A stretch of DNA of 64,000 bases from Lentisphaeria bacterium (GCA_017450705.1 JAFSTC010000093.1:1-64000), one strand, 5' to 3'. Positions 27,086-36,620 are shown, counted from the first letter of the stretch. Notes: a model not told the origin generated them from the sequence alone. Translations and numbers: made by a program.

Positions 27086-27517
27086 TCAGCGCCCCCCGGG
27101 GACGGAACGCCCCTTCCGGCCCCCGCTGACCAGCCGGATCTCGCGGCAGAAATCCTGTCCGAAATCGGCGGCGATCCGAGAGCGGATCAGCTCGAGACTG
27201 GGGGAGAGCATGCTCATCAGGCCGCTGTGGGGGACCGTCAGCGTGAGAACGCCGTCCCTGAGACCGCCCAGGGTCAAATATTTTTCCAGCGCCTCGCCGC
27301 AATAGGTGTGCCAGTCGGCGGCAAGCCGGGCGTAATCGGCAAGCTCGTTCCCCCGGAGACCGTCCAGCACCCTGTCCAGCGCATCGGCCAGCGGAGCTCC
27401 GGGGGCGGTGTGAGCGGCCATCTCCGTGCGGGCGGCCTCCTCGCCGTACCAGTCCCGGAGCAGTCCGTAGCGGACGGCGCGGTCCCTCCGGCGGCGGCTG
27501 TTGATCCTGATATCCAT
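27086..27517 (-). CDS. DUF721/DciA-like protein
   Basis: 143 aa from ATG 27517. The C-terminal half, LGGLRDGVLTLTVPHSGLMS followed by LSPSLELIRSRIAADFG, matches the KH-like DUF721 domain of DciA, the helicase-loading partner of DnaB in bacteria lacking DnaC. The N-terminal 60 residues are charged and variable. It is the last gene of the long minus-strand cluster. DciA assignment is moderate; the fold assignment is better. Confidence 0.65.
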   Translation of the reverse strand: MDIRINSRRRRDRAVRYGLLRDWYGEEAARTEMAAHTAPGAPLADALDRVLDGLRGNELADYARLAADWHTYCGEALEKYLTLGGLRDGVLTLTVPHSGLMSMLSPSLELIRSRIAADFGQDFCREIRLVSGGRKGRSVPGGR

Positions 27518-27522
27518 CGCCG

Positions 27523-27894
27523 TCACATGTTGACTTCCACGCCGATCATGTACACCGGCAGAAGAAGCGTGTGCACCACCAGCTTGCAGGGAGCGATGCA
27601 CCCCTTGATGGTGTAGATCACCCCCGAACGGAATCCGCCGAAGGGGTACCCGAAGGACATTTTGCCCAGACCGTAGGGAAGATAGACCAGTTCGAGAACG
27701 TCCTTGCCCATCTTGACAAGTCCCGTCCCCGTGTTTTTGGCGGCGCGCAGAACATACGGCGAGGCCGCCTGGGCCACCTTGATGGCGATGGGGGCGAGGA
27801 TGGCGATGGTCACGGGGTCGATCGCCCGGGCCGGCTGCGGGCAAAGCAGCAGCAGAGACACCGTCAGCAGCAGGATTTTCAAAGATCGATTCAT
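27523..27894 (-). CDS. Small membrane or secreted protein of unknown function
   Basis: 123 aa. A signal peptide or first membrane helix (SLKILLLTVSLLLLCPQPARA) is followed by a hydrophobic helix (TIAILAPIAIKVAQAASPYV) and a glycine-rich amphipathic part (LPYGLGKMSFGYPFGGFRSG). Two Cys (GCIAPC) lie near the C-terminus. I do not recognise the family. It lies 5 nt before the DciA-like gene and 13 nt after the thioredoxin-fold gene. Confidence 0.65.
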   Translation of the reverse strand: MNRSLKILLLTVSLLLLCPQPARAIDPVTIAILAPIAIKVAQAASPYVLRAAKNTGTGLVKMGKDVLELVYLPYGLGKMSFGYPFGGFRSGVIYTIKGCIAPCKLVVHTLLLPVYMIGVEVNM

Positions 27895-27907
27895 GGACCG
27901 CTGCTCC

Positions 27908-29032
27908 CTATTTCAGTTCCTTTGAGAGTTTTTCGATGACGAGGAAATGCTTTTTCACCATTCCCGCAAGAGCCTTGCTCTTGCCCGTGAGCAACTCCTC
28001 GGCCCGGGCCGCCTCGGCCGCCGCGAGTCCCGGACGGCCGCAGTAGTGGAGGAGCCGCGCGTAGGACAAGTGGGCGAACCCTTCCTCCCGGGCGTCCTTG
28101 AACTTCGGGGAAGAGGCCGCCGTCTTCGCAAGGAGAAGCGCCCCCTCGGGGCACATGTTTGCGATGGGCGTGTTCATCTCCCGGGAGACCTGGGCCATGA
28201 GCAGCGCGGGCTTGTCCCGGAATTTTTCGGCCATGGTCCGGAAGACCGGCAGAACGGGCCGCTCCGGAGCCGCCTGCCGCTGGAAACGCAGTTTGAAGTC
28301 GTACAGCGCGAAAGCCGAGGGATCCGCCGCGATGGCCCGGTCGATCTCCCGGAAGGCGGCATCCGCATCCTTGAGCCGGCGCCACAGGAGATTGCATTTG
28401 AGCCCGACCAGCTCCGCGTTGGCCGGCTCGAACTTCTGCTCTTTTCCGATGGCCTCGACCGCCTCGCGGTATTTCCGGGCCTTGAGCAGACCGTCCAGTT
28501 CCACCGTGAACTTCTCCCGCCGGGAGGCATCGGCGATCCGGTACTTTCCCGACGCCATTTCACCGAGCAGAACGGGCAGCTGCTCGAATTTGCCGCGCCA
28601 CGCAAGCTCGCCTTTGGCCGTGATGACCGCGGCGAAGGGGATCCTTTCGAACTTGCCGCTCAGCAGGCCGAAAAGATCCGACTTGAGGTCGAACATCACC
28701 GGGATGGAGACATCCTTCCACGCGGGCACATCGCCGGGATTTTTGGGGAGCCCCGGAGAGGAAAAGAAAACGCCGATCCCCTGCTTCCGCAGATTTTCGG
28801 CCGTCTTCACGACCCGGCCGAGCGTCAGCACATCCGGGACGGCGGGCGTGATGAAGAGCACCGCCATGGTCTTTTTACCGAGCCACTGCTCCACGGGAGC
28901 CGGGACATTCCTGTACCAGACGCCGACGGGGAACTTCTCCACCCGGTCCCCGATGGCCAGAGGCGCCGAAAAGCACGTGCCCGGCAGCAGGATCAATGCC
29001 GCGATGACCGCAGCTGGAAACACCCTTTTCAT
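27908..29032 (-). CDS. Exported thioredoxin-fold protein with helical C-terminal half
   Basis: 374 aa. Signal peptide 1-22. Residues about 25-165 look like a redoxin-type domain (KKTMAVLFITPAVPDVLTLG, ERIPFAAVITAKGELAW with the cis-Pro-like IPFAAV), but the usual CxxC is absent, so a redox role is doubtful. Residues 170-374 are helical, TPR-like (AVEAIGKEQKFEPANAELVG, ARLLHYCGRPGLAAAEAARA). It overlaps the murB-ddl stop by 4 bp (ATGA), so it is coupled to it. Function unknown. Confidence 0.65.
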   Translation of the reverse strand: MKRVFPAAVIAALILLPGTCFSAPLAIGDRVEKFPVGVWYRNVPAPVEQWLGKKTMAVLFITPAVPDVLTLGRVVKTAENLRKQGIGVFFSSPGLPKNPGDVPAWKDVSIPVMFDLKSDLFGLLSGKFERIPFAAVITAKGELAWRGKFEQLPVLLGEMASGKYRIADASRREKFTVELDGLLKARKYREAVEAIGKEQKFEPANAELVGLKCNLLWRRLKDADAAFREIDRAIAADPSAFALYDFKLRFQRQAAPERPVLPVFRTMAEKFRDKPALLMAQVSREMNTPIANMCPEGALLLAKTAASSPKFKDAREEGFAHLSYARLLHYCGRPGLAAAEAARAEELLTGKSKALAGMVKKHFLVIEKLSKELK

Positions 29033-31101
29033 CTCTTCCCCACAGCCTTGAGAAACGTGAAAATGCCCTCCGCCAGAACCATCAGCACCGCGGCCAGGAT
29101 CAGAGGCCAGCCGGGCAGACCGGTGAAGAGGGCGACGAGACCGCTGGTCGCGAGGACCAGCGCGCAGAGGACCAGTGCCAGCCGGAACAGCCAGGTGCAG
29201 ACACAGGCGAGGCGTCCGGTCAGGACCTCGCCGCCGGATGCCTCCCGCACCTGGAAGACCGGGCGGCGCATGGCGGAATACACCATGCCGGCCGTCAGCG
29301 CCTCGAAGGAAACGCCCCGCACCCGGGCGGCCTTCGGCACGAGACTGGTGGCGGTGCAGCCGGGCAGCGCATTGCCTTCGAGGATGAAGGGCGTCCCGTC
29401 TTCCGCCACGATGAAATCCACCCGCACCAGATCGCGGCAGCCGGTGACGAAATAGAAGGCCTCGGCCAGCTTCTTCGCCCGCTCGATCTCCTCCGGTTTC
29501 AGGGATTCGGGAGGGCAGAAGTACTGGGTGTGACCGTTTTTGTAAATGTATTTCGCATCGTAGTCGTAGAACCCGCTGGGACTGCGGATCTCGATGGCGT
29601 CGTAGGCGATCCCGCCGATGACGGGGATGGAGATCTCGATCCCCCTGATGAAGGATTCGACGAGAAGCTCGTCGGCCAGCTTGAACTCGCTCTCCAGCGC
29701 CTTGGGCCAGTCCTCGCGGCTATCCACCTTGACGATGCCCACGGTGGAGCCCTCGCAGGGGACCTTGAGGATCAGCGGCAGCCCCAGCTCCTCGGGGAAA
29801 TCGCAGTTGTCCCGGGTGACGATCCGCCAGGGGGCCGTGGGCATTTTGGTCTTGTCCATCAGGCGCTTCGTAACGATCTTATCCATGACCGCCGCGCAGG
29901 CCGCCGAGCCGGAACAGGCGAAACGCAGTCCCGCCCTCTCCATCAGCTTCTGGATGCGGCCGTCCTCGCCGAATCCGCCGTGGAGCACGGGGTAGATCAC
30001 GTCGCAGCGCCGCATGGAGGGCGTGATCCGGCAGCGGGTCACGTCGGTCAGCTCCACGTCGAACCCGCCGTTGCGCAGGGCATCGGCCACCGCGGCTCCG
30101 CTGCGCAGGGAGACCTCGCGTTCGCTGCTGACGCCGCCGCAGAGCACGTTGACCTTGATGGCGGGCACTTCGCGGTACAGCGTCTCCTCGAACTCCGGAT
30201 CGATCGGTATCTGCTCCAGCTTGAGGAAAAAGCCGCTGCGGTCGCTCACGGCGCGGCGGATGAACACCAGGAGCCGCAGGTAATCCGCCGCCATGGTCTC
30301 GCCGGAAAGGTTGACCATGTAATTGGCGTGCTTGTCGCTGATCTGCATATCTTCGCAGCGCAGACCCTTGAGACCGCACTGGTCGATGAGCTTGCCGGCG
30401 GGGTCCGTGCTTGAAACGTTGCGGAAGGCGCACCCGGCGGTGCGGCCTCTCGGCTCCCGTTCCCGCCGGGCGGCCAGCACCTCGGAAATGATGCGGCGCT
30501 CTTCCTCCGGCGTGGAGGGCGCGAGCTTGAACACGACGGAGGTGACCACGGCGCCGTCGGGGACCGGCCCCCGGCGGTACACCCACTTCAGGGCCTCGCC
30601 CTCGAGAGCCAGCGGACGGCCGTCGGCGGTGAACCCGTAGATGCCGGTGACGGCAGTGCCGGTCTCGACGCCGTTGGCGCCGGCGTTCATCCGGGCGGCG
30701 CCGCCGACGGTCCCCGGGATCCCGGCCAGACCGGAAACGCCCGCGAATCCGGCGGCGGCGGCGGCGGAAACCAGTTCCGACAGCTGGAGTTTCGCGCCGC
30801 AGGTGAAGACGCCGTCGCGGTTCTCCAGACGGCTGAACTCCTCCCCGGCCAGCCGGATGCCCAGCCCCCGGTAGGGCAGATCCATGCCGATGACGTTGCT
30901 GCCGGAACCGAAGACGAAGTAAGGCGTCCGGGTCCTGTGGACGAAACGGAGCAGTTTTTCAAGCTGTTTAGCCGATTCCGGTTCGGCGAGGAGCGGCAGA
31001 GTCGTCCCCACGCCGAGGGTGGTCAGCTCCTTGTACGACACGTTTTCGCGCAGCCGGATGCCCGGAACGGCGGATGCCACGGCACTTTTAAGATCGCCCA
31101 T
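29029..31101 (-). CDS. MurB-Ddl fusion with C-terminal membrane segment
   Basis: 690 aa. Residues 1-300 are UDP-N-acetylenolpyruvoylglucosamine reductase (MurB): FAD-binding FGSGSNVIGMDL, GLAGIPGTVGGAARMNAGAN, and GCAFRNVSS at the catalytic Ser/Cys loop. Residues about 316-630 are D-alanine-D-alanine ligase: NVLCGGVSSEREVSLRSG, LHGGFGEDGRIQ, LKVPCEGSTVGIVKV, RVDFIVAEDGTPFILEGN and LPGCTATSLVPKAA. Residues about 630-690 add two hydrophobic helices. Both activities feed peptidoglycan precursor synthesis, the second and third committed branches meeting at MurC-MurF. Fusions of Mur enzymes with Ddl are known (MurC-Ddl in chlamydiae); a MurB-Ddl fusion with a membrane tail is less familiar to me. 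Coupled to the thioredoxin-fold gene. Confidence 0.92.
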   Translation of the reverse strand: MGDLKSAVASAVPGIRLRENVSYKELTTLGVGTTLPLLAEPESAKQLEKLLRFVHRTRTPYFVFGSGSNVIGMDLPYRGLGIRLAGEEFSRLENRDGVFTCGAKLQLSELVSAAAAAGFAGVSGLAGIPGTVGGAARMNAGANGVETGTAVTGIYGFTADGRPLALEGEALKWVYRRGPVPDGAVVTSVVFKLAPSTPEEERRIISEVLAARREREPRGRTAGCAFRNVSSTDPAGKLIDQCGLKGLRCEDMQISDKHANYMVNLSGETMAADYLRLLVFIRRAVSDRSGFFLKLEQIPIDPEFEETLYREVPAIKVNVLCGGVSSEREVSLRSGAAVADALRNGGFDVELTDVTRCRITPSMRRCDVIYPVLHGGFGEDGRIQKLMERAGLRFACSGSAACAAVMDKIVTKRLMDKTKMPTAPWRIVTRDNCDFPEELGLPLILKVPCEGSTVGIVKVDSREDWPKALESEFKLADELLVESFIRGIEISIPVIGGIAYDAIEIRSPSGFYDYDAKYIYKNGHTQYFCPPESLKPEEIERAKKLAEAFYFVTGCRDLVRVDFIVAEDGTPFILEGNALPGCTATSLVPKAARVRGVSFEALTAGMVYSAMRRPVFQVREASGGEVLTGRLACVCTWLFRLALVLCALVLATSGLVALFTGLPGWPLILAAVLMVLAEGIFTFLKAVGKR

Positions 31102-31104
31102 GAT

Positions 31105-31266
31105 TTACTTTTCCCTCCTGTCCCCGCAATCCCGCCGGGGTTCGAATACGATGTCCGCGCCGGGACCGACGAAACCGTCGCAGCCGGCGTGTGTTAAGAA
31201 ACGATCGACACGGCACGCCGCGGCGGCGGCTTCAACCGCCGTCCGGCCGAAAACAAGCTCGCTCAT
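31105..31266 (-). pseudogene. Truncated SpoU-type rRNA methyltransferase N-domain relic
   Basis: 53 codons. The start MSELVFGRTAVEAAAAACRV resembles the substrate-binding N-domain of RlmB/TrmH 2'-O-ribose methyltransferases (usual form: VxGRxAVxEAL). The SAM-binding knot domain of about 150 aa is missing; the frame ends 3 nt before murB-ddl. GGAGGAG lies about 9 nt upstream of the ATG, so the short peptide may still be translated. It could instead be an unrelated small protein; the family resemblance is short. Confidence 0.5.
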
Positions 31267-31273
31267 AGCGTTT

Positions 31274-31693
31274 TCACTCCTCCCGGCTGCCGTTCCATTT
31301 CCACAAAACGAACCCGTCCTTGCGCTCGAAGCCGAGACGGGCGTAAAAATTTTCCGTTCCCGGTTCGCCGACGAGGGCGATCCAGTCCACGCCGCGGGCC
31401 TGCAGTTCCCCGACGAGGAACATGACGATCCGGCCGCCGATCCCCCGGCCGCGGAAGCCGGGATCGACCACCACATCCTGGATGTAGGCGTCGGAACACC
31501 CGTCCGAAAGGACGCGTCCCATGCCCACCAGCTGCTCCCCTTCGAAGGCGCCGGCGGCCAGAAAGGATCCGGCCACGGCGGCCCGGACGAAGGAGCAGTC
31601 CCCGCCCTCCCCGGTCCAGCCGGCCGCCGCGTAGAGCCGGGCGGCACGGACCGTTTCGCCGTCGGAAAGCGTGGAGAGCAGACGGATAAGCAT
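31274..31693 (-). CDS. GNAT-family N-acetyltransferase
   Basis: 139 aa, cytosolic. Motif A is VVVDPGFRGRGIGGRIV (acetyl-CoA pyrophosphate loop RGRGIG), and the C-terminal motif is GTENFYARLGFERKDGF. The acceptor substrate is unknown. The ATG directly follows the V-ATPase D stop codon, with no gap, so it is part of the same transcript. In chlamydial-type operons this position would be occupied by subunit I. Confidence 0.88.
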   Translation of the reverse strand: MLIRLLSTLSDGETVRAARLYAAAGWTGEGGDCSFVRAAVAGSFLAAGAFEGEQLVGMGRVLSDGCSDAYIQDVVVDPGFRGRGIGGRIVMFLVGELQARGVDWIALVGEPGTENFYARLGFERKDGFVLWKWNGSREE

Positions 31694-32302
31694 TTACGAC
31701 GCCCGTTTCTCCGCCTTGCTCTTGGCGATCTTGCTCCGGGCCACGGAGCTTGTGTTCATATCGCCGAGGTAAATGCCGATCTTGCGGATGTTCTCGCGGC
31801 ACTCCGGGATCTTGACTTTTTCGAAGAGATTGACCCGCTGACTGGTGGTCCGCAGTTCCGCGGAAAGCAGTTCGTACTGCTCCTGCAGGACGCGCCGGGC
31901 TTCCCGCAGAGAGGCCGCGCTCTTCAGGGCCGCCACCGCGTCGTCGACGTACCAGTCGGTGGTCATGAGATCGATATTCCCGGGCTCGAACTCCACGTGG
32001 TCGAAGGTGGGGATATTGATCCCCGCGATGTTCGCCGTCCCGGTGACGACCTCTTTGACGACAACGTTGGAGGCAACGGCCTCGGACACCGCTCCGTCAC
32101 CGAAAAAGGCGATGCAGACGGCCAGCTCCTTCTCCAGCTTCTCCTGCTCCCGGAGATTCTCCTCCAGCGCCTCGGCGCTCTGGCGCACCTCCATCTGGAG
32201 CTGCTGCTTCTTGAGCTGGAGCGTCGGCAGGAAGCGCTCGAACTGTTTCTTGTTGTCCTGCTGTTTTTTCAGCTCGGTCTTGGTGAATTTGATCTTGGCC
32301 AT
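31694..32302 (-). CDS. atpD: V-type ATP synthase subunit D
   Basis: 202 aa. The N-terminus KIKFTKTELKKQQDNKKQFE and long antiparallel helices (LPTLQLKKQQLQMEVRQSAE) are typical of the D subunit, the central rotor axle. It lies 2 nt after subunit B. Its downstream neighbour is a GNAT gene, not subunits I and K. Confidence 0.92.
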   Translation of the reverse strand: MAKIKFTKTELKKQQDNKKQFERFLPTLQLKKQQLQMEVRQSAEALEENLREQEKLEKELAVCIAFFGDGAVSEAVASNVVVKEVVTGTANIAGINIPTFDHVEFEPGNIDLMTTDWYVDDAVAALKSAASLREARRVLQEQYELLSAELRTTSQRVNLFEKVKIPECRENIRKIGIYLGDMNTSSVARSKIAKSKAEKRAS

Positions 32303-32304
32303 GA

Positions 32305-33600
32305 TCAGTTCCCGGGCCAGTACTGGTCAAGCAGATCGGTCTTGATGCCGACCTCGGTCTTGTCGAAACAGTCGGCGAGGATCTTCCACCCCAGATCCAG
32401 CCCGGTCTCCAGCGGGATGTTGACCGAAAGGGACATCATCTCCTCCTCGAAGCGGGCGCCGTACTTCAGCAGCTTGCTGTCCCACGCGGACATCTTGAAC
32501 CCCATGGACTTCTTTTCGAGGGTGCTCTTGTATTCGGCGTAGAGACGGATCATGGCGTCCATGATGGCCCGGTGGTCGGGCCGGGTCTTGCCGTTCACCT
32601 GCTGTTTGAGACGCGAGAGCGAACCGAAGGGCTCGATGCGTCCGTTGCGCAGATAGAACTGCCCCTCGGTGATGTAGCCCGTGTTGTCCGGCACGGGGTG
32701 GGTGACGTCATCGCCGGGCATGGTGGTCACGGCGAGGATGGTGATGGAACCCGCGCCGTCGAAGTCCACCGCCTTCTCGTAGCGGGAGGCCAGCTGGCTG
32801 TACAGATCCCCGGGATAACCGCGGTTGGAGGGGATCTGCTCCATGGTGATGGAGATCTCCTTGAGGGCGTCCGCGAAGTTCGTCATGTCGGTGAGCAGAC
32901 AGAGAACGCGCTTGCCCCGCAGCGCGTAGGCCTCGGCCACGGCGAGGGAGAGGTCGGGGACCATCAGGCACTCCACCACGGGATCCGCGGCGGTGTGGAT
33001 GAACATCACCGTGCGGGAGAGCGCCCCCCGTTCGTCGAGGGTGCGGCGGAAGATGAGATAATCGTCGTACTTCATGCCCATGCCGCCCAGCACGATCACG
33101 TCCACCTCGGCCTGCAGGGCGATGCGGGCCAGAAGCTCGTTGTAAGGCTCGCCCGCCACGGAGAAGATGGGCAGTTTCTGGGATTCCACCAGCGTATTGA
33201 AGAGGTCGATCATGGGGATGTTCGTCCGGATCATGTTCCGGGGGATGACGCGCTTGGCCGGGTTGACCGACGGCGTGCCGATCTCAACGAGTTCGCTGGT
33301 GACGTCGGGCCGTCCGTCCCGGGGAACGCCCCGGCCGTTGAAAACCCTTCCCAGCAGATCGTCGGAGCCGGAGACCTGCATCTCGTGCCCGAGGAAACGC
33401 ACCTGATCGCCGGTGCTGATGCCCCGGCTGCCGGCGAAGACCTGGAGCGAAACGGACTTCCCGTTGAGGCGGATCACCTGAGCCAGGGAGACGCCCCGGG
33501 AGCTTTCCACCTCGGCCAGTTCGTTGTAGGCCACATCGTCGGCCTCCACGGTGATGACGTTGCCCGCGATGTGACTGATTTTGTGATAGACCTTGCGCAT
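32305..33600 (-). CDS. atpB: V-type ATP synthase subunit B
   Basis: 431 aa, the non-catalytic nucleotide-binding-fold subunit of the V1 head. The P-loop position reads [18 protein letters not shown], which lacks a Walker A Lys, as expected for [38 protein letters not shown] and [17 protein letters not shown] are conserved blocks. The start overlaps the subunit A stop as TAATG. Confidence 0.95.
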   Translation of the reverse strand: MRKVYHKISHIAGNVITVEADDVAYNELAEVESSRGVSLAQVIRLNGKSVSLQVFAGSRGISTGDQVRFLGHEMQVSGSDDLLGRVFNGRGVPRDGRPDVTSELVEIGTPSVNPAKRVIPRNMIRTNIPMIDLFNTLVESQKLPIFSVAGEPYNELLARIALQAEVDVIVLGGMGMKYDDYLIFRRTLDERGALSRTVMFIHTAADPVVECLMVPDLSLAVAEAYALRGKRVLCLLTDMTNFADALKEISITMEQIPSNRGYPGDLYSQLASRYEKAVDFDGAGSITILAVTTMPGDDVTHPVPDNTGYITEGQFYLRNGRIEPFGSLSRLKQQVNGKTRPDHRAIMDAMIRLYAEYKSTLEKKSMGFKMSAWDSKLLKYGARFEEEMMSLSVNIPLETGLDLGWKILADCFDKTEVGIKTDLLDQYWPGN

Positions 33601-35345
33601 TATTTCACCTCCGCGGCGGCGCCGGCGAGTTTGCTGTCGATGGCCTGTTCCTGCACCTTGAAGGCCTCGCTCTTCCACGCGATGTAGTTCCAGTCGAGGA
33701 AGAGCTGGCGCAGTTCGAGGAACCAGCGCCGCGCCGTCTCCTTGTCGGCGAAGGAAAAGGAGCTCTCCAGAACGCCGCAGACCTTGTCGAACACGTAGCA
33801 CTGCCGGTCGGCGCACGTGCTGGCGTCCACGGGATCGAAGGTGTTCTGCTGCAGAAACACGTAATCGAGAAATTCACTTTTGAGATAGATGATGTAGTCG
33901 TCGGTGCTGGTCCCCTCTTCGCCGATGACCTTCATCATCTGGTTGACCTCGCTGCCCCGGGCGAGGACGCGCCGGGCGAGAGCGAGTTTTCCGGGCTCGA
34001 CGAGACTCTTGTACTTGCTCCAGCTCTCCAGCGGGTGGATGGCCGGGTACCGGCGGGCGTCGGAGCGCTCGCGGGAGAGACCGAGGAACGCGCCCACGAC
34101 CTTGAGGGTGGCCTGGGTCACCGGCTCCTCGAAGTTGCCGCCGGCGGGACTGACCGCGCCGCCGATGGTGACCGAACCCGTCTCTCCCGTGCGCAGCCGG
34201 ACGAGACCGGCCCGCTCGTAGAAGTCGGAGATGCGGGATTCCAGATAGGCCGGGAAGGACTCCTCCCCGGGGATCTCCTCCAGACGGCCGGACATCTCGC
34301 GGAGGGCCTGCGCCCAGCGCGAGGTGGAGTCGGCCAGCAGCAGGGTGTTGAGCCCCATCTGCCGGTAGTATTCCGCCAGCGTCACGGCGGTGTAGACGCT
34401 GGCCTCCCGGGCCGCCACCGGCATGGAACTGGTGTTGCAGATGATGATGGAGCGGTCCATGAGGGAACGCCCCGTGCGGGGGTCTTCGAGCTCCGGATAC
34501 TCCCGCAGGATCTCCACCACCTCGCCCGCGCGTTCGCCGCAGGCGGCCACCACCACCACGTCGGCCTCGGCGTAGCGGCTGAGGGAGTGCTGGAGCACGG
34601 TCTTGCCCGCGCCGAAGGGCCCGGGGGTGCAGAACGTGCCGCCCACCGCCACGGGGAAGAAGGTGTCGATGGTCCGCATCTGGGTGACCATGGTCCGCTC
34701 GGGCAGCAGTTTCTCTTCGTAGTCCGAAATGGGGATCTTCACCGGCCAGAACTGGGTCATGGTGACGCTGCGTTTCGTTCCCTGCTCGTCCACGGCCACG
34801 GCCATCACGTCGTCGACGGTGTAGTCCCCCTCGGCGGCGACGGACTCCAGACGCCACGACCCCGGCCACGAGAAGGGGATCATGATGCAGTGCTTGACGA
34901 TGCCCTCGGGCACGCTGCCGATGCGGTCGCCGGCCTTCACGACGGCCCCGGCTTCGGCGCCGGGGGTGAAGTGCCACCGTTTTTTCCGGTCCAGCGCCTG
35001 CAGATAGACGCCGCGCTTGAGGAAGAAGCCGGAGTGCTCCGCCAGCAGTTTGAGGGGGTTCTGCAGACCGTCGTAGACCTGCGTCAGGAGTCCCGGCCCC
35101 AGCTCGACGGAGAGCAGTTCGCCGGTGAACTCCACCTCGTCGCCGACCTTGAGACCGTTGGTGCTCTCGAACACCTGCAGATCGGCCACGTCGCCGCGCA
35201 CGCGGATGACTTCGGATTTGAGCCGGGCGCCGCCGACAAGGGCGTAGGCCACCTCGTTCTGCATGACACGGCTGGAGTATTTCACGGTGACGAGGTTGCC
35301 GTTGACGCCGACGACCTTCTCTTTGGCGGTGGGAGATTCTGTCAT
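33600..35345 (-). CDS. atpA: V-type ATP synthase catalytic subunit A
   Basis: 581 aa. It hydrolyses or makes ATP in the V1 head. Walker [16 protein letters not shown] is at about residues 240-254, and Walker B-like and arginine-finger regions follow ([20 protein letters not shown]). The non-homologous insertion typical of V-type A subunits is present ([19 protein letters not shown]). ATG 35345 overlaps the DUF2764 stop as ATGA. Upstream in-frame extension belongs to the preceding gene. Confidence 0.96.
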   Translation of the reverse strand: MTESPTAKEKVVGVNGNLVTVKYSSRVMQNEVAYALVGGARLKSEVIRVRGDVADLQVFESTNGLKVGDEVEFTGELLSVELGPGLLTQVYDGLQNPLKLLAEHSGFFLKRGVYLQALDRKKRWHFTPGAEAGAVVKAGDRIGSVPEGIVKHCIMIPFSWPGSWRLESVAAEGDYTVDDVMAVAVDEQGTKRSVTMTQFWPVKIPISDYEEKLLPERTMVTQMRTIDTFFPVAVGGTFCTPGPFGAGKTVLQHSLSRYAEADVVVVAACGERAGEVVEILREYPELEDPRTGRSLMDRSIIICNTSSMPVAAREASVYTAVTLAEYYRQMGLNTLLLADSTSRWAQALREMSGRLEEIPGEESFPAYLESRISDFYERAGLVRLRTGETGSVTIGGAVSPAGGNFEEPVTQATLKVVGAFLGLSRERSDARRYPAIHPLESWSKYKSLVEPGKLALARRVLARGSEVNQMMKVIGEEGTSTDDYIIYLKSEFLDYVFLQQNTFDPVDASTCADRQCYVFDKVCGVLESSFSFADKETARRWFLELRQLFLDWNYIAWKSEAFKVQEQAIDSKLAGAAAEVK

Positions 35346-35899
35346 GATAAGGTTAAAGACTCCTTTGCAGCTTTGTCCGCGGCGCCGGAGATCCGTTCCA
35401 GCGCGGCTGAGAAATTGACTGTTCCGGCCTCCTTTTGGAAGTCGTTGTATTTGTTGATGATGACAAGCTTCGTTCGGTAGATGCACAGGGCGTCGAAATC
35501 GAAGTCGTGCCCCAGGGCCAGCTCGTCGAGCCTCGCCCAGCGCAGCCGGTCGACGAGGAACTCCCGCTCGAGGGGGTTCGCGCACGACGACGCCTGGGAG
35601 AGGCCGTAGTCGACTTCACCGAAATACACTTCGGGATCCGGCGGGGAGAAGGAAATGCCCGCCCGCTCGGCCCGCTTCTGCGCGATGCGGGTACGCAGAT
35701 AGGTCTCGAAGACCGCCATTTCCCGGTACACCCGGCAGGTGGCGGGGAACGCCCCTCCCCCGGCGTAGGCCTGGATCGCCCGCAGCCGGGACTCGGGGAG
35801 CGTCTCCGCAAGCATCTCGTCCAGCGCGGCCGTCGTCAGAGGCGCGGCGCCGCCGATCTCGAGATGGGGAAGTGACGCGACGAGGAAGTAATACTGCAT
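35342..35899 (-). CDS. DUF2764 protein of the V-ATPase operon
   Basis: 185 aa, soluble and mostly helical, starting MQYYFLVASLPHLEIGG. DUF2764 proteins occupy the place between subunits E and A in V-ATPase operons of chlamydiae and relatives, and may act as a C-like stalk subunit. No catalytic motif is seen. It lies 5 nt after subunit E and overlaps subunit A by 4 bp. Confidence 0.8.
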   Translation of the reverse strand: MQYYFLVASLPHLEIGGAAPLTTAALDEMLAETLPESRLRAIQAYAGGGAFPATCRVYREMAVFETYLRTRIAQKRAERAGISFSPPDPEVYFGEVDYGLSQASSCANPLEREFLVDRLRWARLDELALGHDFDFDALCIYRTKLVIINKYNDFQKEAGTVNFSAALERISGAADKAAKESLTLS

Positions 35900-35904
35900 G
35901 AAAG

Positions 35905-36507
35905 CTACCTGTTTTCCAGAATGCGGGCCAGTTTCTCCCCGGCGTAGGCGCCGACGAGTCCCGTGATCGCCTCCTCGGAGAAGTCGAAGAAGACATCGTT
36001 CCCGCTGAAGCTCACCTGGAGACCGCTCTTGACGGAGCTGTCGGCCAGGACCTGCGGCTCGGCCTTGAAACTTGCGCCGAGGGTGTCTTTGACGGCCGCG
36101 GCAAGGGCCTCGGCGTCGCGGGAGGAGGCGAGAACGGTGATCTGCACACCGGGATCCTTCGCAAAATCCGCCGCCATGGTGCGGATGAGTTCGGCCATGA
36201 ACGCGGGGGTCATGGCCTCCTTGACGGAGGAGGAGACCGCCCGGCGGAGCCGGGTTTCCAGCTCGGCCTTGAGTTTCAGGACGATGTCCCTCGCCGACTG
36301 CCGGATGGTGTTTTCGGCGCGGGTCTGCAGGGACGCCGCCTCGGCCGCCGCGGCGGCGCCGATCTCTTTGGCCTTGCTTTCGGCCGCTGCGACGATCTCC
36401 CCGGCCTCGGCGCGGGCCTTTTTCAGAATTTCCTCCCGCTCCGCCTCGGCCTTTTCGATCCCGTCGGCGCGGATCTTTTCCAGAAGACTCTGCAGTTCTT
36501 CAGCCAT
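35905..36507 (-). CDS. atpE: V-type ATP synthase subunit E
   Basis: 200 aa from ATG 36507 (MAEELQSLLEK), chosen because GGAG lies 6 nt upstream; ATG 36519 would add four residues. The N-terminal half is an Ala/Glu/Lys-rich coiled coil (KAEAEREEILKKARAEAGEI), the peripheral stalk; the C-terminal domain ends in FDFSEEAITGLVGAYAGEKL. It heads the operon behind the promoter 36592-36620. Confidence 0.9.
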   Translation of the reverse strand: MAEELQSLLEKIRADGIEKAEAEREEILKKARAEAGEIVAAAESKAKEIGAAAAAEAASLQTRAENTIRQSARDIVLKLKAELETRLRRAVSSSVKEAMTPAFMAELIRTMAADFAKDPGVQITVLASSRDAEALAAAVKDTLGASFKAEPQVLADSSVKSGLQVSFSGNDVFFDFSEEAITGLVGAYAGEKLARILENR

Positions 36508-36591
36508 GTCCCACTCCATTTCTTTGCCCGGTGAGCGCCGTTTTCCGGCCCCGTTCCGGATTCCTGTTGTCCCGATTTTTACAATCGCAAT

Positions 36592-36620
36592 AAAGTAGCT
36601 TCTCTTTCGGTTTTTTTCAA
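36592..36620 (-). promoter_or_regulatory. Promoter of the V-ATPase operon
   Basis: Minus strand: TTGAAA (36615-36620), 17-bp spacer, TACTTT (36592-36597), about 85 nt upstream of the subunit E start. Confidence 0.6.
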
